Shown piece by piece: positions 44,012 through 54,885 of a stretch of DNA of 64,000 bases. The translations under genes and the position numbers were made by a program. The stretch spans positions 496,001-560,000 of the forward strand of contig JAPDRO010000014.1 of assembly GCA_030247885.1 (NCBI GenBank), read 5' to 3'. The notes beneath the pieces are model-generated. The model searched no databases and had not been told where the DNA came from. It saw only the letters and a list, made by a program, of their open reading frames with translations. How positions within the stretch are numbered: position 1 is the stretch's first letter; every line of letters starts with the position of its first letter. This DNA comes from Taxawa tesnikishii (nom. ined.). Its lineage: Eukaryota; Ascomycota; Dothideomycetes; Dothideales.

Positions 44012-45023
44012 ATGCTTGTCACCACCATCCTTCCCATCCTCGCGGCCACCGTGCCTGCGCTCGCACAGAGGCCTTCCGATACCCCCATATGCGACTACTA
44101 CACCACTGCCCTCCTCAAGAACAACACTGGCGAGAACCAGTACACTCTCCTGACCCTCCTCGTCAACACTGCCGTTATCGGAAACTACACCCAGCCTAAC
44201 GTGGGCGTCTCCGTCCCCGGTATTCTCGCCAAGGGCACCTACAATGGCACTGAGGTCAACCTCCTGCCATACTTCGATGGCGAGCTCGCCTCGACCAACC
44301 GTGGCGGAAACCAGGGTGTCGCCGTCAACTTCCTCGACGGTGGCGGAGCTACTCCTCTCATGATGAACATGCCCTCCAACAGCACGAGCGCGAACCAATA
44401 GTAAGCCCTTACCATATCTCTCCACCTCCACGCAAAATCCCCCATCACTAACGCTCTCCGCCAGCTTCCTGCTCACCCACCTGTACTCCTACTTCGGCTA
44501 CCTGCTCGGCTGCAGCAAGTACTCGATGCCGGGCTTCCCCGCCTACAGCGGCCACGCCTCCATGTACGACGCGCACAAGTTCATGGCGCTCGACAGCGCC
44601 GAAGTCGGGTACTTCGTGCAGCAAGTCGGCCTGGCCGCCGCCTCCTTCGGCGTCGCAAACGACGACATCCAGATCGTCGCAAAGGCCCTCAACGAGCTGT
44701 TCGGCTACCGCTGCGCGCCAGCAGCCACCGTCATCCCCGCCCAGGGTGCCGTCCTCGAGTCCATCTGCATCACGGACGACTGCCCGATCGCCGCGAACTC
44801 GACTTGCTCGTCCTACAGCGCGGTCGTCGTGCCCAGCGCGGCGACTGCGAGCACCACGCTGAACGGAACCAGCACGGGCAACAGCACCACTGCCTCGAAC
44901 GGAACCATTTCCGCTTCGGCTACTGCTACCATGCCGGCTGCTTTCACTGGTGCTGCGGGCAAGTTCGGCGTCGAGATCTCCATGGTTCTTCTCGCTCTCG
45001 GTGCTGTTGCCGTCGGACTCTAG
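44012..45023 (+). CDS. GPI-anchored secreted protein, conserved in ascomycetes
   Basis: Exons 44012-44400 and 44465-45023; 315 residues. A signal peptide (MLVTTILPILAATVPALAQ) precedes the conserved body CDYYTTALLKNNTGENQYTL, VNTAVIGNYTQPNVGVSVPG, NFLDGGGATPLMMNMPSNST, then HASMYDAHKFMALDSAEVGY and six or more cysteines. A Ser/Thr-rich spacer and a hydrophobic tail (EISMVLLALGAVAVGL) with small residues before it form a GPI-attachment signal. There are many N-glycosylation sites. The family is widespread in filamentous fungi, but its function is unknown to me; cell wall or surface location is inferred. Codon use is strongly C-biased, suggesting abundant expression. Confidence 0.85.
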
Positions 45024-45378
45024 AGGGTATGTTGGGGGAGAGCATGTATTGGATCCCTTGTACATATCTGCTGCGCCTACTTATATACCCCTTGTAATGT
45101 AATGTAATACGAGTCGTCGGTTTTTATATCAACTGAATCGGAGTTGCGTCTTCTTGCACTATGGTCCGCCTGCTTTGACGTCTCGAAGACATTTCCTTCG
45201 TGTTGTAGCTACTGCGCACGGCATTGGTGGGTAAGCGCCAAGAGGCCTAGATGCTAGATTGCCGATGCCTATGTGACTGCCGCTGACGGCTGAAGACAAG
45301 CATAACATATCCCGGCTGTAGATGTGGCGTAAGCATCCAAAAGAGTTGGCGATGTGGCTATATTGCGATGACGAGCAG
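45024..45378. other. Short intergenic region between convergent genes
   Basis: About 355 bp of 3' flanking sequence, with AT-rich stretches such as TGTAATGTAATG (45095-45106) that may serve 3'-end formation of the GPI-protein gene. Confidence 0.5.
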
Positions 45379-46506
45379 TCAGTCAGTTGAACCGACTGGA
45401 GCCCTGTCGTCATGTGACGTACGAGCATTATCGTTACTGCTGAGACGAGAGATCGTGCCAACCCAGACTCTGTATGACGGCGTTGTCGACTGGAAGGTTA
45501 GTTCCCCTAAGGTTTTTGGAAGTTTCTTGAACAATAGGGGAAAGATGAGATTGGCGAGTGCACCCAAGAGAGCCGCTAGCTGGTCCATCTCTGTGATGTC
45601 TGTGCCCGTGTTAGGCACCATGTTGCTTGACACGTCGTAATGCCAATGCGCCGGTGTTGCCATGTATGCCGCCGAGAGGAGAAGCACACCGATGTTTACG
45701 GCGATAGTTTCCCAGCCATCGACAATCTTGCCATATGTCATCACGACGGTGATCGTAACCACTGCCAGAGCTGCAGCAACGACAAGCCGAGCAAAGACTT
45801 TGTAAGTGGTTTCTCGTAGAAGGTTTCGGGCAATGTTGTCGACGAATATGGAGATGGAGCTAGCGATCCACATTCCTATCCAGGTTAAAGTCCGGCTCGA
45901 CGGAATGGCAAAGGAATCTTCGGATGGGCTACGGTTGAAGAATCGGTTGAGCAGGCAGAAAGTCGACAAGATCCAAGAAATTTGCATGACACGATCCGCG
46001 GCTGCGTGGGATGGCCCGAAATCTGTGTTGCATGATCTCAGGAGCAGATCTCCAGCCGCGAGCATAGAGTACATGACTGTTGCAACCAGGTCACTGTCCA
46101 CTTTTGTAGTTCTGTCTTGAGGCTGCTGGATTGAGTGTCGACTTCCTCGGCCTTGTCCGTACTCAAGATCGGTACTAGTGCCTGTGTGCTTCTTTGCGTT
46201 GAAGGCTGGGCTTCTTGAGTGGTAGACGGCAGAAACAGCGGTGGAAACCCAGGCAAGATACGCTCCAGGCTCGTAGAAGCCGGAGACAGTCGAGACATCA
46301 GTATCGTCATGAACATCTCGTTTTTGCCAGTGAACTGTTCCAGCAAAGTATCCCGTGACGAGCAGCGCCACCACCAGGAGCGGTCCGGTCTGTAAAGCGG
46401 AGAAGACAGAGCTGTGTAAGTTCCAATCAGTGATGATCTCGGGCCTGCGTTGGTAGGATACATACAAAGTGGAAGATTTGATGACGGCTTTTGCATCTCG
46501 CAGCAT
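45379..46506 (-). CDS. Hypothetical multi-pass membrane protein
   Basis: An open frame of 375 residues with about seven hydrophobic segments (for example GPLLVVALLVTGYFAGTVHW, LTWIGMWIASSISIFVDNIA, VVAAALAVVTITVVMTYGKI, IAVNIGVLLLSAAYMATPAH). Residues 16-33 may be an intron read through: GTATGT...TTACACAG is 54 nt long, a multiple of three, and its removal gives STFSVFSALQTGP. I do not recognise the family; similar orphan membrane proteins occur in Dothideomycetes. The start is uncertain, since another frame at 46427-46639 overlaps its 5' end. Confidence 0.6.
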   Translation of the reverse strand: MLRDAKAVIKSSTLYVSYQRRPEIITDWNLHSSVFSALQTGPLLVVALLVTGYFAGTVHWQKRDVHDDTDVSTVSGFYEPGAYLAWVSTAVSAVYHSRSPAFNAKKHTGTSTDLEYGQGRGSRHSIQQPQDRTTKVDSDLVATVMYSMLAAGDLLLRSCNTDFGPSHAAADRVMQISWILSTFCLLNRFFNRSPSEDSFAIPSSRTLTWIGMWIASSISIFVDNIARNLLRETTYKVFARLVVAAALAVVTITVVMTYGKIVDGWETIAVNIGVLLLSAAYMATPAHWHYDVSSNMVPNTGTDITEMDQLAALLGALANLIFPLLFKKLPKTLGELTFQSTTPSYRVWVGTISRLSSNDNARTSHDDRAPVGSTD

Positions 46507-47380
46507 TGTGAGGAAGTCTATACATTAGCCGACTTTCCTCGGTTGGCCTCTGGAGAAGTTGCGGTATCATAAGTGTCCACCGGAACCTGCGCCATGCGAG
46601 AGGACCGGGTGACTGGGCTTCAATATTGAACTCAAACATCCTGGTCCATCTAGTTGAGTTATCCCAAGGGATCTCAGCCGCTGTGGCTGCATCATTAGCT
46701 TAGCATCAATTGCCAAACTAGGTCTTGACCGGCCCGTGCTTGCTGTATGAGGTACGTTGATCTAGTAGGTACGGCCAGCTGAAGTTCAGCCGGGACTGCT
46801 GCTGCTGCGCTGCTACGCTACGCTTGGCAAGGCACTTGATGTGTTATCCCGTCTGCTGCGCTCGTTGCGGTGTGGGGACGAGATGCCGAGGCATTGGCTC
46901 GCCGAACATAGAAGACACAAGGCGGGAAAGTTCGAGTGGCGATAGAAAAGGCTTCAATACTGCCTCTGAACGTAGCTATGGAGGTAGAACGAAGGTGAGA
47001 CGAGAACATCTTCGGTGTACAAGAAAGGGACGATCGACCATACGCGTATGCAGCAAACCTGGCGCAGCACTGCCGTACGAAGACTAGATTATCCCGGATG
47101 TAGAGCGATAGCCGACAGACCGTGAAACAGAATCATTGTGACAGACAACACACCGGGGATATTCTAGTACCTCATAGTGATTGGGTACGTGTACAGTCTG
47201 AGTGAACAGGGCAGGGGAGAAGAGAGAGAGAGACACAGCTGCGGCCGGAAAGCGCTCTGATTCGCCAATGCGTTTCCCTCCATTCAACCCCACTCGGGCA
47301 ACTCATCCTCAGAAAAAGTACAGTAGTCATATTTAGCAGCCTCCTTCCAAACCACCCTCATCCCCCAGCTTATTCTCACC
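46507..47380. other. Intergenic region between divergent genes
   Basis: About 0.9 kb upstream of both the membrane-protein gene (minus) and the phosphoserine phosphatase gene (plus). A GAGA-rich tract at 47217-47234 lies about 150 bp before the latter's start. No coding region is supported. Confidence 0.5.
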
Positions 47381-48582
47381 ATGTCCGTCAATTACGAAGT
47401 CTTCGACTTCACCCCACAATACGAAACACCCCCTCAATCTCAACAACAGCAAGAAACCTCCCCAAAGCCCGCCGCGTCTCAAAAGCCAAGCCCGCCGGCT
47501 CTCTGCCCAAGCGCTCCGTCATCGCCGTTGTCTTCTCTAGATCCGGCGCCCTCACGCAAGAGCAATGGAACCCCATCGTCCCCATCGTGACCTACACATT
47601 ACAAGAAGAGCTATCCGTACGACGCTCTCTCACACAACCCCACCGCTTCCTCGACGCTGAGCCCGAAACCGACGCCTCGAATCTCGAGTCGCCATGCCGG
47701 ATACTGGAGATCTGCATACCACTGCCGACGAAGATCGAAGTGCCCACGCAGGCGCAATGCGCCGCAATCTCGCGCTCCGCCCCGATCCTGAGCCTGTGCC
47801 AAAGGCATAACATCGAACTGGTGATCCAACCCCAACCCCTCTACCTCGCGCACCGCACCCCAGGTCTCGCCGTCTTCGACATGGACAGCACGCTGATCCA
47901 GCAAGAAGTCATCGACGAGCTCGCGCGCGCCGTCGGGCGGTACGACCAGGTCGCCGCGATCACGGAAGCGGCGATGCGCGGCGAGGCACCGTACACGGAC
48001 TTCGAGGCCTCGTTGCGAGCGCGCGTGGCGCTGTTGCAGGGCGTGCCGACGACGATCTGGGAGCAGTTGCGCACGGCTGTCATCACCTTCACGCCGGGCG
48101 CGAGGGAGTTGATCCGCGTGTTGAAGAGGCTGGGGTGGAAGACGGCCGTGCTGAGTGGCGGGTTTACACCATTGGCGGAGTGGGTGAAGCGAGAGTTGGG
48201 ATTGGATTACGCGCACGCGAACCACCTCGTCGAAGAGGATGGGCACCTGCTGGGTGCGCTGGTGCCGGGGATGGATATCGTGCACGCGGAGAGGAAGAGG
48301 ATACTTTTGGAGTCGATCGCAAACGAAAACGGCATCCCGTTGGAGAACGTGATTGCGGTGGGCGATGGGAGTAATGATTTGCTTATGATGCATAGGGCGG
48401 GTTTGGGCGTCGCGTTTAATGCGAAGCCGAAGGTGCAGATGCAGGCACCTGCGAAGCTTAATGCGGATGGTCTGCTGGATGTCATGCATATTTTGGGGTA
48501 CACGAAGGATGAGGTTTCGGAGATCTTGAGGCATGAGATGGTGTGGGAAGATGAGCAGTATGTGCTGCGAAGACCTTCATGA
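47381..48582 (+). CDS. ser2: Phosphoserine phosphatase, frame broken once near the N-terminus
   Basis: Last step of serine synthesis: phosphoserine to serine plus phosphate, HAD superfamily. The first 27 residues (MSVNYEVFDFTPQYETPPQS) and the rest lie in different frames. One extra base in the C-run 47460-47463 gives PKARRVSKAKPAGSLPKRSV, then IAVVFSRSGALTQEQWNPIV, a continuous product of about 400 residues. HAD motifs are intact: nucleophile and general acid in AVFDMDSTLIQQE, motif II AVLSGGFTP, motif IV AVGDGSNDLLMMH. As read, only a protein from Met 47587 (331 residues) is possible, which lacks part of the N-terminal regulatory-like domain but keeps the whole catalytic domain. No intron explains the shift, because no GT donor is available nearby. 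Confidence 0.92.
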
Positions 48583-49148
48583 TAGGATAAGCAAGGTCAA
48601 ACAAAGAACAATCACCATCGCTTCTCCGATCCGTTGCTCATTGAATTGCGGCAAAGGGATTGTTCACCGCTCAGCCGTGGGAAATGGGACCCTACGGCAA
48701 TCTAGAACCGGAGATGTACAATGCTTGTCGCGGAGCTGGTCTTACATGCTGGACAACCTTTCCTTCGTGTGAGGCTTAGAAATACGTGACTCAGTTCGTC
48801 GGTCATGATGAACTGGTTCCCATGGAGCTGGAAGAACAGTGACTACTTACGAGTTATCATTCGAAGTATCTATACTCGTTCTTCTCTTGAACGTCGCAGC
48901 TTATTTTCACAGCAGAGAGGCCAAGCCCTCAGCTGGTTGCAAGACCACAAGCGCGACAGACCGTGCGGGCAGGTCGATGGCAACAACCTCGACATAACTC
49001 CAAGAGTCACTGATGGAGCCGTTGGTATACCATCCCGGCAATGACCTCATCCGTAGCAGGTAGAGTCCGGGATAAAGAGGCAGGATGTTCAGGATATCAA
49101 AAGGACAAGAGAACAGTAGCCAACATCCCTCCCCTTCCTTCTACTCCC
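48583..49148. other. Intergenic region between convergent genes
   Basis: About 570 bp between the 3' ends of ser2 and the conserved unknown gene. No feature recognised. Confidence 0.5.
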
Positions 49149-49964
49149 TCAAAACCCAACAACCCCACCCTCAACCTTGCCCTCCGCCCCAGGCACGACG
49201 CCCCTCTCCTTCAAGGTCTGCCTGACCCTGTCCGCCACCATGGGCGCAATCATCGTGCCCGCACTCAACACCATCTTCGCCTTCATCGCCATCGTGATCT
49301 TCTCATCATCCGGCTTGAGCCAGAGCACCCCGCTACCCTCTTTTTCCTCCCGCCTAGAAAGCCGTCAGCTCGCACAACCCTGCCCACATCTGATTGCACG
49401 TTGGAAACCTGGGCAAATGCAGATTGCTGGAATAAAACTTACCTGCCTGTGGCAATGATATCGTCCATCTCCTCCTCGCTGAACCCCTTGCCGATGACGA
49501 CGGCTTTGGGGACGATGGGGTTGTCCTTGTTGGGGAGTTTGCTGAGGTGGGAAGACGGGTTCGGAACGGGTTGGCCGCGAAGCAGGGCGGGGATCTCGGA
49601 CTTGGCGGTCTGGAGGTCGTGGCAGACGTGGATTACTGGGAGGGATGTGAGCTCAGCGGGCGCCCTTGCTTGGGCCCGCCCATCCTGGGTTTCAAGATGG
49701 GATGATAGTTGATGAAAAGTTTTTGGAGAACAGAGGGTATGAGGGAGGTTGTATGATGCTCCTGATAGCCTGATGCTCCGATGTTTTGATGTTACGGGGC
49801 AAGATGATAGGAGAACCCTTGTGAAGATACCGACTGAGGGCAGTAGGAGAGATTGACAACATACCATCATACTCAGTGTTATTCAACGCATCCACAAAAC
49901 TCGTCGCCAAACTCGGGTTTTTGCCGCACAACACAAGCGGAACGGGAGGTGGTGGTCCGGCCAT
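49149..49964 (-). CDS. Conserved fungal protein of unknown function
   Basis: Exons 49964-49865, 49761-49443, 49353-49149; 207 residues, GT-AG junctions all in phase. The start MAGPPPPVPLVLCGKNPSLA suggests a nucleotide-binding-like first strand and turn. A conserved middle reads VIHVCHDLQTAKSEIPALLR, PKAVVIGKGFSEEEMDDIIA, then VLWLKPDDEKITMAMKAKMV. Proteins of this size and pattern (a short Rossmann-like half) occur in many filamentous fungi without assigned function. An in-frame upstream Met at 50096 would add a hydrophobic leader (KPLLFLPLLLYMLNIARVG), so a mitochondrial or membrane-targeted isoform is conceivable. Confidence 0.75.
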
Positions 49965-50637
49965 TGTTTTCGATGTGGTCGAGAATGAGCGTTTCACGAT
50001 GCCGACACGAGCGATATTCAGCATATAAAGCAGGAGAGGAAGAAACAGGAGCGGCTTATAGAAACTTGGTCTCGCCACGGTGTTGGATGCTGTCACAAAT
50101 ACCTCAGTTCGTTACCTAGTCTCGCCCCAGATTACAAGGGAGCACAATGATTGTTGAAGGTAACATGTGGTGCCCAGCGCACTTGCGCGCCGGACAGAGC
50201 GGTGTTCCGGCGTCTGATGACGACATCACATTTTTGCTCGAGGGCCGAGGGCAGCAGAATGCTTTGGACTGTTTCAGCAGTGTTACTCGAAGGTGTGCTA
50301 GGAGATAGCACTTTCTTATAGTCAATGCAGGAAGGGAAATGAAGACGAGAGTCCCGAGGCTCGGTGTATATATGTACATCTTGGCGTTGGTTGCTGGGGA
50401 ACAATCGAATAGCTTGTCGAGCATTGTCTTGTATTTCATAACACACCTACGATTTAGTCCGTTCAGAGGGTATCTTCTTCGCGAAAAGCCATACGCATTT
50501 TCCCAGGAACGCACCATACCATCCGGAACGCCTGCGCTATGCAACCAACAGTTACCGTTCGCTCAAAATATAGGAGCGTCAACGCCTCCACTAAGCCCAA
50601 CAGGCCATCTCCCACCTGCAACCCCTCCGCCCACGTC
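49965..50637. other. Intergenic region between the unknown gene and mte1
   Basis: About 670 bp. The minus-strand frame 50116-50544 (142 codons) shows no domain and is not supported. Should hold the promoter of the 207-residue protein gene. Confidence 0.45.
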
Positions 50638-52620
50638 TTATTGGTCTGCTAGTCCGGAAACAATCTTCAACCCATTTGCATCCCTATCAGGTGGCCGCCA
50701 GTCCATCAGATCAAACGCTTCCTTGCTCCAAGGCCCTAAGTCTGTATCCTTCGGCGGTGGCGGACTGTCTTTCTGCGCAGCCATAGAAGGTGCCTTGAAT
50801 GGTTTTGCCAACAACGTACTAGTCACAGGATCCGCGCCAGACAGAAGGTCAAGTTTTGCAGTAGACTTTTGATTCGCCTTGAGTCTCTTGAACGGTTTCG
50901 TTGTGACTAGTCCCGCCACGTCTTCTGTTGCAGATTTCGTAGGAGGGATGGATCTGCGCTGCGGAGGATTTGTTTGTTCGCTTGATGTCTCGGAAATGAC
51001 TCGCCGGGAAGGTCGCTGTTGCTCTTTCCCTGTGGGTTCAGCAGGTGCCGGGTCACGCTCTGCTGGTTCAGCTATTGTGGCATTCATGAGCTGCTGGTCC
51101 ATGCGGCCATAATCGAACGCCATGTCCTCAAACGGATCAGGCTCGGGTGTTGGTGACGCTTCATTTCTCACTACAACATGCCTGCTGTCTAAGACTCCAG
51201 GCGGCCGAGGAGATGGCGGCATATCTAGAGCGTCCGCTCCCAAATCATCCTGCGAGCTGTGCAACAAGCTTCGTTTCTTTTTCCCTATCTGTGCGAGGCG
51301 CTCTTGCAGACGTTTGCGATGGGGATTCAACTCTTGAGTTTTCGGAGCTTCTGATTCTGAAGGTGCTTGTGCCTCTGTCTTGGCGCTCGGACGCCGCTTT
51401 ACAACATTGGCAGTGCGGCCACCGCTTGACGTGCGCGGCAATTGAGACTCGCAGATCAGCATCTTTCTCGGAGTACTGCTTGCTAATCTCAGGGCTGCGC
51501 CTCGTTTGATTGATGGTGAAGTCACGTCAACAACTGAGGCTGCTGGTTCTGCCGGCGCAAGTCCAGAAGGCTGCGTGACAGTGATTTTGTTAGACGTGCT
51601 CACTGGAGGCGACTTTCTGGCCTCGCTAGTCCTGCGGTCAAGAGATCTGGGCTTGTTGGTTACTATTGTTCGCTTAGGAACAGCAGCCACAGCTTCCTTG
51701 CGAACTCGAAGCGGTGCCGGTGTGTCTTGTGTTTGAAAGGCAGGAGATGATCTTCGAATTGATGTCGGTACTGCTGGTGTCTTTTCAGAAACGCGCAGAG
51801 GTGATGACGGTGGCACAGCCTCCTCAATGGGTGCATTCTGAGCATGCTCTTCCGCAATTTCCTCCGTATCAGAAAGCAAATCAATCACCTCTTTGACAAC
51901 CAATTTCCCTTGGTTTGCTAGGGTCTTCGCTGCGTTGCCTGCTGAGGCTTTACCCGTCTGTTGCCTTGAGTCGGCAGTCCTTGCCCAAAGGGGATCCTCT
52001 CGCCTAGGCTTCAACGTGGTTGTTGTCCGTGTGACGTTCCAATCCTGGGTCTTTTGGCGCTTGGGAGTCCTTCCTTCTTCCCAGTTTCCATTCTCTTGGC
52101 CGCGCAGCTCAAACGGAGATTTCGTAGGCAACATAGATTTCCCTATCGGGCCTCTCGATGTTCCGAGCAGCGCATTCAACGATTTGTGTCTCAACTGGGG
52201 CCCTGCAGCGCTGCTTTGAGCGGGTCTAGGAACAGTTCGAGGCGCAGGTGAAGATGGTGCTCTAGTGGGAGATGATCGATCTTTGTCCTTCCTACGCAAC
52301 AGCTCGCTGAGGTCTGTTTCTGTTCTTCCCACAGAGTCCGCCACCTGAACCATCACACCGCTCTTCTCGAGAGTCACCTCATCGCCTTCCTGCAACTCTT
52401 CGCCCGAAGTCCAGTGTGTATCTCCGACGAAATTTCTCGGGACATCGTAGAGCATGATCCGCTTGTTGAACGTATGGTAACGGAGGAAGCCATCTTGCCA
52501 CCTCTTCTGTTTACGACGGATATCGTGGGTGTAGAGACAGTTGAACTCAAGAACAGGGGCGGTGTTCTGACTGGGTGGGATAGCTAGGCTAGGTGTGCTG
52601 CGGTAGATGGCGGTTGTCAT
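50638..52620 (-). CDS. mte1: Mte1/ZGRF1-N domain protein (DUF2439), DNA-repair factor
   Basis: Single exon, 660 residues. Residues about 20-100 form the DUF2439/ZGRF1 N-terminal domain: VLEFNCLYTHDIRRKQKRWQ, DGFLRYHTFNKRIMLYDVPR, then GDTHW and LQEGDEVTLEKSGVMVQV. In yeast, Mte1 binds D-loops and works with the Mph1 helicase at telomeres and double-strand breaks. The rest is disordered, rich in Ser/Pro/Arg, with several basic patches and a conserved short C-terminal block (GPWSKEAFDLMDWRPP) seen in orthologues. No helicase domain follows, as in fungal Mte1 and unlike animal ZGRF1. Confidence 0.88.
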   Translation of the reverse strand: MTTAIYRSTPSLAIPPSQNTAPVLEFNCLYTHDIRRKQKRWQDGFLRYHTFNKRIMLYDVPRNFVGDTHWTSGEELQEGDEVTLEKSGVMVQVADSVGRTETDLSELLRRKDKDRSSPTRAPSSPAPRTVPRPAQSSAAGPQLRHKSLNALLGTSRGPIGKSMLPTKSPFELRGQENGNWEEGRTPKRQKTQDWNVTRTTTTLKPRREDPLWARTADSRQQTGKASAGNAAKTLANQGKLVVKEVIDLLSDTEEIAEEHAQNAPIEEAVPPSSPLRVSEKTPAVPTSIRRSSPAFQTQDTPAPLRVRKEAVAAVPKRTIVTNKPRSLDRRTSEARKSPPVSTSNKITVTQPSGLAPAEPAASVVDVTSPSIKRGAALRLASSTPRKMLICESQLPRTSSGGRTANVVKRRPSAKTEAQAPSESEAPKTQELNPHRKRLQERLAQIGKKKRSLLHSSQDDLGADALDMPPSPRPPGVLDSRHVVVRNEASPTPEPDPFEDMAFDYGRMDQQLMNATIAEPAERDPAPAEPTGKEQQRPSRRVISETSSEQTNPPQRRSIPPTKSATEDVAGLVTTKPFKRLKANQKSTAKLDLLSGADPVTSTLLAKPFKAPSMAAQKDSPPPPKDTDLGPWSKEAFDLMDWRPPDRDANGLKIVSGLADQ

Positions 52621-53213
52621 TATCCGCGGTCAGGTTGGTGCACGCAAGTAAGCAGCCTATCATTCATGGTGTTGCTGTCGCCACAGTAGTCAACTTCCGT
52701 ACGTGCGACGGGTGCTGTGGCGTGCTGGTGTCAAGGAAGATGGAAGATAGAAGATAGTACGTGGGACGGAAGACGCGTAGAAGGCGTCACGGAGCAAACG
52801 CGACAAGGCTTCCGCGGTCGCCTGCGAAAGCGCCTTCCGAGATCAGAACAAAACAGCCGCCACGTGCTGCACTACGTCTTGATCACACCAGCTACAACAA
52901 CTCAAGTCTTTTGTGCTCATATACTCATATGCTCATATGCGCTTCTGGTGCGGTATCACAGCGTTTACTGACCGAAAAGAACCTGTTTCAGCAATCAGAC
53001 ATCTTGCTGCGTACTTCGGGTGCATGTACAGTACTAGCGATGACGGCTAGGCTTGCCGGCGGGACATCTCACCCCGCTAGTTCCTTGATTCTCAATCTCC
53101 ACAGAGGTTGCGTGGCTGGGCCGACTCGGACTTCGTAATGACACCTGCGCTCTTGACATCGTTCACTCCTTCTTGCGTTGGTTCATCCTCTCGTTCGCTA
53201 CAGTGCTGGCAAT
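52621..53213. promoter_or_regulatory. Divergent promoter region, mte1 and BAR-SH3 gene
   Basis: About 590 bp between oppositely directed genes. It contains three near-perfect direct copies of an 8-bp unit (GCTCATAT, ACTCATAT, GCTCATAT at about 52916-52939) and a GGAAGATAGAAGATAG purine repeat at 52742-52757. Either could be a factor-binding cluster, but neither is a known site to me. Confidence 0.5.
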
Positions 53214-54885
53214 ATGCAACGCGTACAGCGCCAGTTTGGAAAGTTCGTAAAGAGGTCTGCGGACCAGGAAGATGTTGGCACTGTTCTGCACGAATTCAAC
53301 GAGACCGAGAAGGCACTGACGACCGTGAGTGGCCAGTTCGTACGCGAGATGGTACTGAATGCTGAATTCACACAGTTCGCCGAAGCCACCAAAGCCTGGC
53401 AAAATGCCTGGGGTGAGATATTACAGGAAGAGCTCCTGATTGCCGAGAACTTTGCGTCTATCTACAAACCCATTGGGGGCGAAGGCACTCCGAGCAAGAT
53501 GGACCATGCTCCTGTGCAGACACCGCAGAAGTATCTCGACAAGACCGATCAGTTACAGTCGACGTATACGCAGTTGAAAACCGAATTGAGCGAGGAGATC
53601 AAGATGATCGAAGCAAGGCTTGTCCGTCCTGCTATGGATGCAAGAGACAGCCTGAAACCGCTAAAGAAAATCATCAAGAGGCGAGAGGACTGCAAGCTCG
53701 ACTTTGAGCGCTACCATTCCCGCGCCGATCACGCGAGACGGAAGGAAACCAGGTCTGCCAAGGATGAAGCGGCTTTGGTAAAGCATGAGAGCGATGAGAG
53801 GGCCGCAATGGATGTTAGTGCAAGGCCGTCTGTTGCCCCGAGATCGGTGCTGATGTACATCAGGAGTACAATGCCGCAGATGATCAGCTCAAAAGGCTTT
53901 GCCACCAGTTTGCGCTGCCGTACACAGCCTGTTCCCATATCTTCTTACCACTCAAGTTATGATCCAGCATAATCTAGTGGGAAGCTTGTACACGTCTCTC
54001 AACGACTACTGCCAGCAGCATCGATTGCCGTCTCCTGCGCCTCCCATGGAGCAGGTCGTCTCGAGCTGGGACACGGAGTTCACGCCGATGCGCCGAGAAA
54101 TAGAAAGCAGTCTCTCGCTCATCGCGAACGGTAAAGCAGTTCATCAGCCTATGGAGATGCCTGAGAAAAACAACACCATCAGTGGTCTCGGTATCCGTGC
54201 CAAGTTTGCCCAAAGGCGTACCAGCAGCCAAAGCGGATCTTTCTCAAAGCCAGGAGCATCTTCGAAACTGGTCGGCACTCCCGAAATGACCCAGACTCCA
54301 TTTGGTGATGAGGAGGAAGAGGCACCGCCGCCGAGGCCGCCGCGACCGGGTCTTGGCGCTCAGGCTGGCGGTGAGAGACCAAGGATCCCATCCAGTAAAC
54401 CTTCGTTTAGTGGCTCGGCACCCGGTACACCATACGGGAGAATTCCCGCTGCAGCGAGTCCAGTGCCTGCATCGCCATACAGCGCTGGCGGCGAGGACGG
54501 CCGGAACTCCAGTAGAAGCTCCTTTTCGACGCCTTACGCAACACCCATGGGAGGCCCGACGCCACTGGGTAGTAGCTACGGAGCATCACCAGGAGCTCAA
54601 GGCGATTATTTCACTCGCAACCGATCGACATCGTCGGTAGCATCGAGCATTGCATCGAAAAAGAAGCCACCACCGCCTCCGCCTCCGAAACGGCTGCCAT
54701 CTATGCAGAGCCAGTTCGTGACGGCGTTGTACGACTTTGCTGGCCAGAGCGACGGAGACCTCGCGTTCCGCGAGGGGGACAGAATCAAGGTGATCAAGAA
54801 GACAGACAGCACAGATGACTGGTGGGATGGGGAATTGCGAGGCATTAAAGGAAGCTTTCCGGCAAATTATGTGAAGGTCGGGTAG
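53214..54885 (+). CDS. BAR-SH3 adaptor protein, frame broken once
   Basis: Membrane-curving N-BAR protein with an SH3 domain, of the fungal Rvs167/Hob1-related group, acting in endocytosis and actin patches. Exons 53214-53813 and 53864-54885; about 540 residues when whole. BAR part: MQRVQRQFGKFVKRSADQED, FTQFAEATKAWQNAWGEILQ, then RPAMDARDSLKPLKKIIKRR, and after the intron EYNAADDQLKKALPPVCAAV. The proline-rich linker carries KKPPPPPPPKRLP and the SH3 domain is FVTALYDFAGQSDGDLAFRE through DDWWDGELRGIKGSFPANYV. The A-run 53891-53894 is one base short: five A give QLKKALPP and a continuous frame. As read, the first frame closes within the BAR domain. Confidence 0.9.

Noticed and set aside
47440-47480. 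A small intron explaining the ser2 frame change
   Set aside because: No GT donor and AG acceptor pair lies between the two frames; a single lost C is sufficient.
47611-48534. 307-codon minus-strand frame opposite phosphoserine phosphatase
   Set aside because: Arg/His/Gln-rich shadow of the GC-biased ser2 coding strand; ser2 has all catalytic motifs.
53880-53905. Alternative splicing explaining the BAR-domain frame change
   Set aside because: The break falls inside an exon at an A-run with no donor or acceptor nearby, and one A restores the family sequence exactly.
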